Below, piece by piece: positions 19,985 through 29,341 of a stretch of 64,000 bases of DNA (positions within the stretch are counted from its first letter, which is position 1; every line of letters starts with the position of its first letter). Origin of the DNA: Lewinellaceae bacterium. Its GTDB lineage: Bacteria > Bacteroidota > Bacteroidia > Chitinophagales > Saprospiraceae. The stretch covers positions 434,001-498,000 of the forward strand of contig JACJYN010000002.1 in NCBI GenBank assembly GCA_020636095.1, written 5' to 3'. Below the pieces are notes generated by a model. That model did no database searches. It was not told the DNA's origin and saw only the letters and a list, made by a program, of their open reading frames with translations. The translations under genes and the position numbers were made by a program.

Positions 19985-21254
19985 TCATTTTGAGAAGCCG
20001 CCGATATAAGGAATGCCGCCGTAATTACCGTGGATGTAATCTTTTTCAAAAGAGCGGTCTTTTCTGATGGTCTTACCTCCTTCTTCCTTGTATTCAACCA
20101 AAGAGTAAAGGCTAGACGCTCCGTAATAATCTTTTTCAATAAAATAAATCTGGTCTCTTCGGAAGTTGCCGTAACTGAGCAGGTTGGTGTCATGCGTCGC
20201 GAAAATGAGCTGGGCATTATTCGGGTTGTGTTCTTCGGAATTGAAGAGGGATACAATGGCTTTAGTCAGAAGTGGATGCATGGAGGAGCCCAACTCATCC
20301 ACTACTAATACGCCGCCGCTTATCAATGCATTAAAGATAGGCCCCAGCATATTGAACACCTTATTGGTGCCGGCTGACCCTGAGTTCTGAGATTGAACTC
20401 TTTAACGCCAACTTCATTGCCATCATCATTATATACTTTATGGAGGGTTTCTATGGAAACCATGGTTCCTTCCTTCAGATCTTCCATGACCTGCTTTAAA
20501 ACCTCAGCAGGCAGGTTTTCAGGCAGGTGTGAAGGGTTGAACGGTTCTTTACGACCTGAAAAGCATGAAAGCCCAGGTCCAGCTGTTTCAAAAATCTGGT
20601 AAATAAGGGTTTGCACTTTTCGTCCTCCAACATTTTGAACGTCACCGCCTGATATGCTTCATGCTGAAGGCCGGAAATGGTGTTCCACTGCCGGAACCAG
20701 GCCATAATAGCCTGGGATAATTTGCCATTAAATTGGTCAACCACACACTCAAAAAAAGTGCATTGTCCCGGGTTTTTTCTTCCAGCCCTGCTCCCTCCCG
20801 AAATCCGTCCATGACCTCAATGCCGTCCAGTTCTCTGACAAACAAGGGCTTTTCTTGCTGGCTGCTCCTGACAAACAACCATTCTCCATGCACTTTTTCT
20901 CGAGTTACTTCAAAACCATACCGATACCGCCTGCCATCGAGGAAAAAGAGCAATTCAAAAAAGCTGGGCCGGTGCTCCGTCTCCGGTTTAACAAAAAAGG
21001 GCTCCACCCCGATCTCATCCTGCGAAGATCCCTTCGAGGAGTTCAGTACAAAATGCCTCATTTTCGACATACTCGCAGCAGGTTGGTTTTCCTGCTCGAA
21101 TTGGTACCCTGTAAACTACAGCACCCTTGAGCAGCTTCTTTTTGCCAGCTTCAAATGCATTTTCTGGATATTCTGTGATCCCTGCCGTAGACAAGTCGAG
21201 TTTAACCGCATCTTTGAAAGACAGGTAGTTTCCGACTGAGAATTCCTGTAGCAT
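19985..21254 (-). pseudogene. RloA-like AAA ATPase (AAA_15/AAA_21 type), degraded
   Basis: The start at 21254 (MLQEFSVGNYLSFKDAVKLDLS) is the usual beginning of OLD/RloA-type ATPases. The Walker A region near 21090-21115 needs a frame change and then reads GTNSSRKTNLLRV, with Arg where the GKT glycine should be, followed by a stop. Later fragments in different frames cover the middle (KMRHFVLNSSKGSS...RYRYGFEVTRE; AIMAWFRQWNTISG). The last frame, 19985-20359, has an intact Walker B and signature (GGVLVVDELGSSMHPLL) and H-loop (FATHDTNLLSYG). At least three frameshifts are needed. With rloB it forms an ATPase/TOPRIM pair of the RloAB kind, related in concept to PARIS/OLD defence systems, stranded between cas3 and cas6. 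Confidence 0.75.
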
Positions 21255-21401
21255 ATTCGTGTTTGTTATGAGAAAATTTCTCATTAAAAACATCAATTTA
21301 AGGGAAATGATTGTAAAATGCTTGAGGTATGGTGTTTTTTTTTCTCAAATTATCATGATATGGTTTTGAGAGTTCAATAAGGTGGACATACAGGATAATT
21401 T

Positions 21402-23887
21402 TCATAAGATTAACCCCTTTTTTTGTTCATCCCATTCTTTTTGCTTGTTCTCTCTTGAACCCCGTTTTGGAAACTCGTACCATTTGGGCACTTGGTCATG
21501 GGCGACGTATAAAATCTTCAAATCCGGAAAGTCAGGAACCAAAAAGGAAGACCGGTGCGTATAAGTCGTGGGAACAGGGAGCGTATGTTGTTGAAAAACA
21601 TTTCGATGATCTTTATCGAATAGTAATTTCAATTTGCGTTTTTCTTCCTTATCCCGGGTTGCCAGCATTTTCAGGAAAAGCCAGCCGTACCACTTTTGCC
21701 TCCTCGGATTTCTCAATAAAACAGTAGTATAAAAAGGCGCATTTTTATGACCTGAAAATTACTAACTGGGATACGCTCCGGTACCGTGCCTTTTCTTTTA
21801 GGTTTTACCATCGGTATAATAGATCGTTTGTACTCCTTTAAACCTTGCCCGCGCCTCTGAATAATCCACCATATCCTCGTCGGCAACTTTGCCAAAATAG
21901 TTGTCTACCAAATCAAAATAGTCTGGTTCTTCAATTGCCTGCTTGCCCAGCGCTTTTTTAGCCTGATTCGCGGTCAGGATGCTATACACATCTGCGCAGT
22001 CCCCGAAATCAAATACATACAACGGTGAACCAGTTCTTTCAATATTGTTTTCCCGGTTGATCCGTCCAGCCACCTGCACTATCGCATCAATGGGTACCCA
22101 GATCGCGGAATCCGCAATCAAAATCCAGGTCGACACCTGCCTCAACTACTTGAGTAGCTACTAAAATAGGTTTAAATACCATCCGGCGCCAGCAAATCCT
22201 TTAGCTCGTCAATAAGCCCTCTGCGATCTACCGGGAGAACATTCGTACTGAGGTAGTAAACTGGATTATTTAATTTTTTCTGTTCCAGATAAGTTTTAAT
22301 AGTATTGAATACCGCTAAAGACCTGTTTACCTTGTTGCAAACGATCAGGCAGGATTGTCCTGCCTGCCAGTGTTTGGCGAACAAGGCGCAAAATTCGTCC
22401 TCCGATGTTAGCTGCGGATCAAGAAGAGGAACGATCTTAGTACGGTTAAATTCCTGATAAATCCGTTTTTTGATCAGGCAACAACTCTTTACTTCAGCTA
22501 AAATATTGGCTTCTTTTTTCATTTTTCCGATAATTTCCCGTTGCGCCAGTTCAAAGATCATGGGTTTGGTAGCGGTCATCAGGATAAACCTCGTATTGAG
22601 AAATCGAGCGCAGTAATAGATCATGCTACCAATGAAAGGCGCCTTTTTCCAGCGAAATATTCTGTACCTCATCCATGATGACAATGGCGTTCGCCAGATG
22701 ATTAAACTTGAGCAACATCCGGTTTCGATTGCTGATGAGGGTTTGTAATAACTGCACAAAAGAGGTAACTACAACATCAGATTGCCAGGTGTTCAATTGC
22801 ATCCGGCGTTGGGAATAATCCCGTTCAGCATCATTTTCGTTTTTGTTTTCGTCATCCTTTTCTAACATCCCGAAAAATATCCGCATACTGGTAATGCCCC
22901 AAAATACTGGCAGTGCTATTCCCCAACACTTTTTCATATTCTTTCAGAGTCTGCTCTATGATGTTGATGAAAGGCAGTGCTGTAATGATCTGTGGGCGCC
23001 CTGGGGTTTTATCTCTAAGCTTTAGGGCGAAATCCAGCGCAGTTAGCGTTTTGCCAATACCCGTTGGGGCTGTTAGTGTAAAAAGGCGGTAATGGAGTGT
23101 GTCTTTTTGCGCAAGAGCCTGGGTCACTTCTGCTCTCACCTGTTGACGGAGGCGATTCTGAGGGGTGTCTTTACTCTGTTTAGCAGTGATGGCCTCGTCG
23201 ACAGCATTGGCCGGCAAGGGGATTCGAGTGTAAGGCGCTGTTTGAGACGCATCCAGTTTATCGGCTTCAATTAACAGGAGAAAAGGTAATTGAGAAAAAG
23301 TAATCCTGTATGTCTGCTCTGTTTTTACTAAATCAGTAACGAGTTTCCTAAACTGGCGATATTCGGGCATTTTCACAAATACCGAGAGGTTTGGTATATC
23401 CAGTTCAGCCGTAATTTGCGCCCAATGCGGGGTCAATGTAGCACCTTTGTTCTTGGAAAAGTTTTTACTTTGTCAGAGTATTCGCTATTGTTGATCAAGG
23501 TTTCCTTATCTCCATCCTTAGGTACCAGTGTAAAGAAGTATGGTGGTTCTTGATCAAAAAGTATCCCCAATAAGCCAGTACAGGGTCCTTATCTAACCAT
23601 TTTTCATAAATGGTATATGCCCCCAACCGGGCATGGCTTTTCTTCTGAGGGTCTACTTTTTCTCCCAGCAGATAAGCCTGGAAAAATTGGGTGTATTTCC
23701 CCAGGTCATGCAATTGACACACATCGTGGAGTAAGCCAGAGACCTGCTCAGAAGAATAGGAAAAATTGATACCTGATAAAAAATGCGTCATAGCGTTTTC
23801 CCGGACACCATTGGTATGTACCAGCATGGTTTTACTGCCGCGCCGTGTTTTATCCTGCCTGGTTTCAGCATGCGAAAAGAATTCCAT
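21402..23887 (-). pseudogene. cas3: Cas3 nuclease-helicase, multiply frameshifted
   Basis: Cas3 would nick and unwind target DNA after Cascade binding. Domains appear in order but in changing frames. The HD nuclease (23495-23887) has QLHDLGKYTQFFQAYL with H60-D61, SHARLG and NHHTSLH. Walker A is TAPTGIGKTLTALDFAL (22852-23436 frame). The DEVQ box is IVIMDEVQNISLEKG (22626-22937). Motif III is FILMTATKP (22172-22759). Motif VI is QVAGRINRENN (21798-22145). A C-terminal tail lies at 21402-21716. Five or more single-base shifts are needed, near 23470, 22870, 22640, 22160 and 21720-21800. All catalytic motifs survive, so the decay is recent or is a sequencing artefact. The start is ATG 23887, 9 bp after cas5. 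Confidence 0.85.
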
Positions 23888-23896
23888 AGCATCAAT

Positions 23897-24663
23897 TTAG
23901 GTTTCCAGAAAAACAAAGTTTTGTCGCCCAGTTCCTGTTTTAAAGAAGTGATACTGCCCTGTGAATTTCACGGACAAAGGATGCCCGGAGGTAGTAAACA
24001 AAACCTTATGCAAGGATTTAAGCTCCCTGTCGAAGTTGTCCAAAAATTCTCCCGGCAACATTTCTTCTTCAATGACAACACACGCCATTGCCGGGAAGAA
24101 TTGCATTGATCAGGTCAATGGGAACTGCTGAAATAAATTCCAGAGGTTCTTCATTTGCCACATGAGTGTGCCAACTTTCGGTGGGAAGTCGCTGCACGTT
24201 GGCTACTTGCGCGTGACAAAAAGCTGGCCTTAAACTCAGGTTGTAGGTGTAATCCTTATCCTCCAACCGCTTGGCAATTTCGGCCAGTAGTGGTTCCCCG
24301 GCTTCATGGGCGGAAAGAAAAACCTGATAGGCCACTGACCCAGTTCGCAAATCCCAGGCAGTCACCATTTCATACGGCGTCTGCACCGGGCCTGATCGCC
24401 CTCTGAAATCCCCTCCGCCTTTGATCATCAGATTATTGAGGCGGTGAAATGACTTTTTACCGGATGCACTATACCAACCCCTGTGCGAAGGTACTGCAGC
24501 CATCTCCCGATAATACGAATCGCGTTCTCTTCCCAGCAATGCGGCAAAAATACCTGTGAGCGTTGTACGCGGCGGCAAAGCATAACTCAATGCGGTATTA
24601 TTACCGTAGTATTTTCGGAAGTGCGCGAATTTTCCCTTGCAGTTCCAGCGTGATCAAATCCAT
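23897..24663 (-). CDS. cas5: Cas5 (type I-B), two one-base frameshifts
   Basis: A Cascade subunit that binds the crRNA 5' handle. From ATG 24663 (MDLITLELQGK) one base in an A run at about 24630 breaks the frame. Removing it gives GKFAHFRKYYGNNTALSYALPPRTTLTGIFAALLGRERDSYY, the canonical Cas5 N terminus. A second break near 24075, at INAILPGNGVC/VVIEEEMLPG, restores the C-terminal part ending HFFKTGTGRQNFVFLET at 23897. Restored length is about 255 residues. It overlaps the cas7 end by 10 bp. Both shifts are single bases, so error and early decay are both possible. Confidence 0.8.
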
Positions 24664-25667
24664 GTTTGAGCCGGATTTGTCACACCTGCCGCCGCCCGTA
24701 TGATAACTTCTTTGAGTGGTTTATCCTTTCCGGCTTGTCCTTCCAGGATGTCTTCCAAATGGCTGAAGTCAAGTACAAGATCGGTGAATTGAGTTACTTC
24801 CTGGGGTTTCTTTTCACCTTTTATCCTGGCCTCGATTAAATTGCGCAAATCACCGAAATGCCCATTGTGGTATCCTTCGTTATACACCAATTCCAGGAAA
24901 AACTTAGGATACTGATTTAGCTTTGAGCGGGTTGGGCTAGCTGAAACACCGTTCCACAAGCCTTCCCGAAAGGTTTTTAGGTCGCTTTCTGTCAAGCCTG
25001 TGGTTTGAGCCGCATATTTATTGACAGAACCGTGAAAAGCCAAAAGGCTATATTTGACGCGGTAATCTTTTCCAAAGGTACTGCTATCTTCATTCATAAT
25101 GGAAGAGATGGTACTGCTGTCCAATAAATATACCTCATTCAGGCTGTATCCCCAGTTAAGTTGTATCGGGCCGGTCAGTGCTTTGTTAAACCCCTCTACC
25201 GCAAAGGCGCTGCCAAACATTCGAATATCTGCAAACCTGCGTTTGACCAAACCTGTTAATATGGCCCGGTTGACCTCTTTGTTCTCCGTTTTTTTATTGA
25301 ATAACTTCTTCATAGTTTTTTCGGCATCCTCTTCTCTGACCTCCGTTTTATATATGCCGAATAGTTCTTCATCGCCGATTATTTCCTGCATCGCTTCATC
25401 ATTATCCCAAATAGCAACCAGGATGTTTTCAAGCCTTTTATCCATCCTGACCTTGCTATCTCCTTCCATATCCACGAAAATCTCCTGCCCATTTTGTTTC
25501 AGGAATTCCCGGATGTATCGTTTCAGGCGTACATCGGTTACTAAATTCGTGCGGGTATCATAATCCATCCGGGGCTTGTTTTCCTGGTCGGGATCCCCGT
25601 TGGGATTGCTCAAGATGGCTTCGTACAAAAAGAGAAAGTCAGAATTGTTTTGGATGATCTGTTCCAT
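24654..25667 (-). CDS. cas7: Cas7 (Csh2-type) Cascade backbone
   Basis: A 337-residue intact frame from ATG 25667. It would polymerise along the crRNA as the Cascade backbone. Family features: the N-terminal FLFLYEAILSNPNGDPDQENKPRMD, then TNLVTDVRLKRYIREFL, VRMDKRLE, KRRFADIRMFGSAFAVEG and GPIQLNWGYSLNEVYLLDSS. Together these are characteristic of Csh2/Cas7 in type I-B. It follows cas8b by 22 bp and overlaps cas5, consistent with one transcript. This is the only Cascade gene here without a frameshift apart from cas6. Confidence 0.92.
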   Translation of the reverse strand: MEQIIQNNSDFLFLYEAILSNPNGDPDQENKPRMDYDTRTNLVTDVRLKRYIREFLKQNGQEIFVDMEGDSKVRMDKRLENILVAIWDNDEAMQEIIGDEELFGIYKTEVREEDAEKTMKKLFNKKTENKEVNRAILTGLVKRRFADIRMFGSAFAVEGFNKALTGPIQLNWGYSLNEVYLLDSSTISSIMNEDSSTFGKDYRVKYSLLAFHGSVNKYAAQTTGLTESDLKTFREGLWNGVSASPTRSKLNQYPKFFLELVYNEGYHNGHFGDLRNLIEARIKGEKKPQEVTQFTDLVLDFSHLEDILEGQAGKDKPLKEVIIRAAAGVTNPAQTWI

Positions 25668-25689
25668 GATTTTTTTTTGTGATTTTGGT

Positions 25690-27593
25690 TTAGTCTAAAG
25701 AATCAGTTTCCGGTTCAGTGTTCCCGCCCTTTGGCACATAATGGGTATATCCCGCAAGGAAGAAGAAAAGGGCTTCGCGGCTATCCATGTTCCCAGGTAT
25801 TTTCCCAGCAGGGAAAAACTGAAAGAACCGATTTAGATCATATTCTAAAGATGAGGCGAGCTTATATTTTGCATCATACTGTCGTCCTTTTTCCATAATG
25901 GCAGCCGCCATATTTCGGATAGTCCTTTCGTCCAGTACCATTGAAGTTGACCATGTCCAGGGCGGTCTTATTCTTCTTATCCTGTCGCTGTATATTGACT
26001 ACCCGTTTTAAAGCTTTACCAAGAAAAAACATGGCTCGCTGACTGGAAGAATAGCCCATCTCATCCAGGAATCTCTGGGTTTCGGCTTCTATCTGAGCTC
26101 CTGTTTTTTTGGTCTCAACTGTCTGGTTTGGTTCCATAATAAGTAGGTTCAGGTTAATTAATGCATGCCGGAAAGCATGGTATGAAAACACTGCTTCTCT
26201 GAGTAGCAGGTCAATAATATCATCCTGTTTGGGCTCAGTAATATTGGCATACGCTTTATACCTTACCATACCAATGGCACAAAACCAGGTCGGTGAAGTG
26301 CTGCCACAAAAGGGACTCTTGCACAGGGCGGCCCTCCAGCACCATTTTGCAGAGTGCCAAGGCATGGTTAGATTTCAGATCCTTGCGCACGGGGATCAGG
26401 TAGTACATCCTGCCGAGGTTGACCAATCTGTCTCGAAGAAAAATGCTCAATGAAGCGCTGGCTTTTTTAAATTGTTCCACCATGTTCTGTATGTGGATGC
26501 CACTTACATCCCGAATGTGATTGGTCACTTTCAGGAAATTACCGTCTGATTCAAATCCGTAAAAGTCAAGCCAATACAATCCACCCTCTGCCTGAAAATC
26601 TAATTCATCGAGAATTTTTTCTACATCTTTAATTTTGAAGATTAAATCTGTGCGGTTACGCAGTCGTCGGTAGTCCTCAATGTCGTACTCTCCTCCAATC
26701 GGCAGGCGTGGGATGCAGGCATGTGCCAGGCCCGCAATCATAACCTGGAAATCCGCCAGTACTCTTTCGGAGCCTCTATCCAGAAACTGTCTTACTTCTT
26801 CAGAAATCTGGTAGTTCTTCGCCAGGTTCTTCCCTTCAAAATTACTGGCATAATTAATTGTAGTTGACTGGAAGAGTTTGTTTAGGTTGTAACGCGCCGA
26901 GAAGGCAGCTTCTGTAGTATCTTCTCTTCTTTCACCCGTAGCATAACACAGCCGAGACGATGTTCCTTTGTCTGTTTTAGCAGAAGAAGCAAGAAATTTT
27001 TGCTCCATAAATTCCCGGTAGCCTTCCAGTTTAGCCAACGGCTTATTGTCCCAGTCCCTTTCAGTGCTTTTTACTGCGGCATACACGGCTACTAAAATAT
27101 CTTGATTTCCTATTGAAATATCCTTAATCCCAAGTTTGCCTTTTTCATCGGTGAATTTTTCAAAGAAAGCCGGTCCGAAGGGCCGGATCAATGCCAAAGC
27201 ATTATAGAACGCACTTGTTTCGAGATCAACAGCTTCCTTCTGAATAGCTGCCTGAAACTCACTCTGGCCGGGAAAACTGCCGTCTTTTCCAACTTTTCCG
27301 AAAAGGGCTTTAGCCATTTTATCCAAATTCCCCGGTTCAGTGGCTACATAGATCGCCTTGTTGTTGCCCTTTAAAATATCTATCAGTCCATACTCCGGCC
27401 GCTTTTCATGATTATAGCGCACTAATCCATCTTCAAGTGAAATAGTATTAGAATCAAGATCAAAAACCACTCGCAGGACAAGTTGATTCTTCTGGGCATC
27501 GCGTTCACTCACCTTAATGTTGAGCAGGAAATCTTCCCAGGGATGTCTGCCTTTGCTTACCTGCTTGCCGATTTCAATTAGGGTATTTAGCAT
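25690..27593 (-). CDS. cas8b: Cas8b (Csh1/TM1802-like) large subunit, two frameshifts
   Basis: The Cascade large subunit, expected to recognise PAM and recruit Cas3. The main frame runs from ATG 27593 (MLNTLIEIGKQVSKGRHPWEDFLLN) to a stop at 26256. It continues in another frame from about 26270 (YANITEPKQDDIIDLLLREAVFSYH...FLGKALKRVVNIQRQD) and shifts back near 25930 (VLDERTIRNMAAAIMEKG...) to a stop at 25690. Restored length is about 630 residues, as expected for Csh1. The C-terminal part is rich in helices and may include the region that in other I-B systems yields an internal Cas11. First gene of the cas operon. Confidence 0.78.
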
Positions 27594-28012
27594 AAATTAA
27601 AATTTAACAGTTCTATTCTTTCGAGTATTCTTAAAACCAGCTAAAATTTTTTTCACCCCACAAATATCCCCCCTCCCATTGACAACTACCGTCAATCCTC
27701 CTCCCGAAACCTTTTTTCTCATCCGCCTTTTTTTGGCAGGCGCCTGTCACTGCCTTTTTTTCTCTCAGGTTATTTTATTCTCTTTTCTACGAGCCCCATT
27801 CCGGTAGGTTACGGCAATTGCCCTAACATTGCCCCTCGTGCTTGCCCTTCCCCCTAATCCTCCGTATCTTTGCCCCAACCTCCCCGCGCGATAGCATCCG
27901 CGGGCCGACGCGCCGCCCGGCGCGTTTCTTTTTCTGTCAGCTGACAACTTTCCGTTGTCTGCCGACTTGTATCCAGCCAGAAGAAGTGAGCAGACAACTC
28001 GAAGTTGTCAGC
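27594..28012 (-). promoter_or_regulatory. cas8b upstream region with palindromes and shared 20-mer
   Basis: No gene is visible in these 419 bp. CCCATTGACAACTACCGTCA (27675-27694) is identical to the cas1 upstream copy. GTCAGCTGACAACTTTCC at 27936-27953 and GTTGTCTGCCGACTT at 27954-27968 are contiguous and form a stem. A second palindrome, at 27986-28016 (GTGAGCAGACAACT / AGTTGTCAGCTCAC, one mismatch), overlaps the WYL stop codon and could end its transcript. An AT-rich segment lies just before the cas8b ATG. Confidence 0.5.
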
Positions 28013-28894
28013 TCACGACCACTTCCCCCGCCCGGCCCGTTCCCGCAGATACGCCCGAAACCCTTCCGGCTCCATCACCTCCACTTCCCCCGGCAGGCCC
28101 AGCACAAAGCGGCCGATGCCGCGCCAGTCGCGCACGATGCCGTCGAAGAGCGCCTGTCCTTTGAAGGTGCGCACGAAGGGGCGGGCGTCGGGGTATTCCT
28201 CCAGCAGCAGATTCTGGGCGTAGGAACTCAGGCGCAGCTTGACCGGTAGCCAGGCCGGCCCGGTCCAGCCGAACAGGTCGAGCGCGTGGCTCTCGTGCTC
28301 GCCGGCGATGGGGGCGTCCAGCACCTCCACCTCGCCGATGCGGTCGAGTTTGAATTGCCGGTAGCCTTGCTTGTCCAGGTCATACGCCCACAGGTAGGTA
28401 TAGCCTTGCATGAACTCCACCGGTTCCAGGTGGCGCGAACCGAGGGTTTCGCTGGACGGGGCGTAGTAGTTGTGGAGGATCACCTGCCGCTCCGCTTCCA
28501 GGGCGCCGCCCAGGGCGCGAATGTGTTCATAGATGTTGAACTTGGAAAGGCTCTGGGCCAGCGGCGCCAGCATGTATTGCCGGTTGAGCTTGTGCAGCAG
28601 CCGGTCGCGCAACGGGTGCCCGGCCGGCGCCTGCCAGAGCAAATCTTGCAGGAAACCAGCCTCTTCTGTATCGATCAGTTTGTCGCCGGCAGAGAATTCC
28701 ACTTGTAAGAAATACCGGTCGCCAGGCTTTTTGTCCACCCCGTAACCCAGCTTCTCCAACAACTGGATATAGCGGTAAACCGTCCTGGCGTCCACTTCCA
28801 GGATTTCCGCCAGCCGTTTCACCTTCCGGTACGGCGGCTGGCTCAACAATTGTATCAGGCGAAAGACGCGAAAGAGCTTCTGTTGGTCAGTCAC
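28013..28894 (-). CDS. WYL-domain transcriptional regulator
   Basis: 293 residues from a GTG start at 28894. An N-terminal winged helix (KVKRLAEILEVDARTVYRYIQLLEKLGY) is followed by a WYL domain (VEFMQGYTYLWAYDLDKQGYRQFKLDRIGEVEVLD) and a WCX-like C-terminal region. WYL regulators often flank cas operons and other defence loci and are thought to sense nucleic acid or nucleotide ligands. It is co-directional with cas8b, 419 bp upstream. The duplicated boxes before cas8b and cas1 are natural candidates for its operators; that link is inference. Confidence 0.85.
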   Translation of the reverse strand: MTDQQKLFRVFRLIQLLSQPPYRKVKRLAEILEVDARTVYRYIQLLEKLGYGVDKKPGDRYFLQVEFSAGDKLIDTEEAGFLQDLLWQAPAGHPLRDRLLHKLNRQYMLAPLAQSLSKFNIYEHIRALGGALEAERQVILHNYYAPSSETLGSRHLEPVEFMQGYTYLWAYDLDKQGYRQFKLDRIGEVEVLDAPIAGEHESHALDLFGWTGPAWLPVKLRLSSYAQNLLLEEYPDARPFVRTFKGQALFDGIVRDWRGIGRFVLGLPGEVEVMEPEGFRAYLRERAGRGKWS

Positions 28895-29341
28895 AGGCTT
28901 TTATTTGGTGTTGGGTATTTTCTTCAATCCCCTAAAGCTAGGAATTTCTGTTCAAAAACTGAACCGCAGCGCTTACATTTGACGAGTAACGCAATGGCGG
29001 GAGGGGGAAAGCTAATCTTGCCACGAAAGATGAATCGCCGGCTACCAGTCTTAGGGGCTTAAGTCCGAGCGCAATGGGAAATTGCGCCCCGACAGCCCGC
29101 TCTCGGGCGCCAATTTTCTTCGGCTGCCGAAGCTATCGGCGAAGGCATGCCCATTGGCGCGCGAGTTATCCAAAATTTAAACTGACAAAGTAGTATTACT
29201 TACCTGGACACAAATAGGTAAACATTATAATAGTACAACAATATAACCAAACCCCAATGGGCAAAAGGCTTCACGCTCCAATTACGAAGCCAAATAGGTA
29301 AAACTATCATTGTCCAGGTACTTACACTTCCACACCGCTAT
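28895..29341. repeat. gene-free stretch with hairpin and MITE-like repeats
   Basis: Two structures fill most of this gap. At 29107-29160 the stem GCGCCAAT/ATTGGCGC encloses a 38-bp core that matches 30 of 38 positions of the cas1-upstream segment 18721-18758. At 29201-29320 a 10-bp inverted repeat (TACCTGGACA / TGTCCAGGTA) bounds 120 bp that also hold an exact 12-bp direct repeat, CAAATAGGTAAA, at 29211 and 29291. There is no convincing gene. Confidence 0.55.

Noticed and set aside
25690..26365. Separate small-subunit (cas11) gene between cas8b and cas7
   Set aside because: The two short frames read as the continuation of cas8b after single-base shifts, with no independent start signals; an internal translation product remains possible but is not shown.
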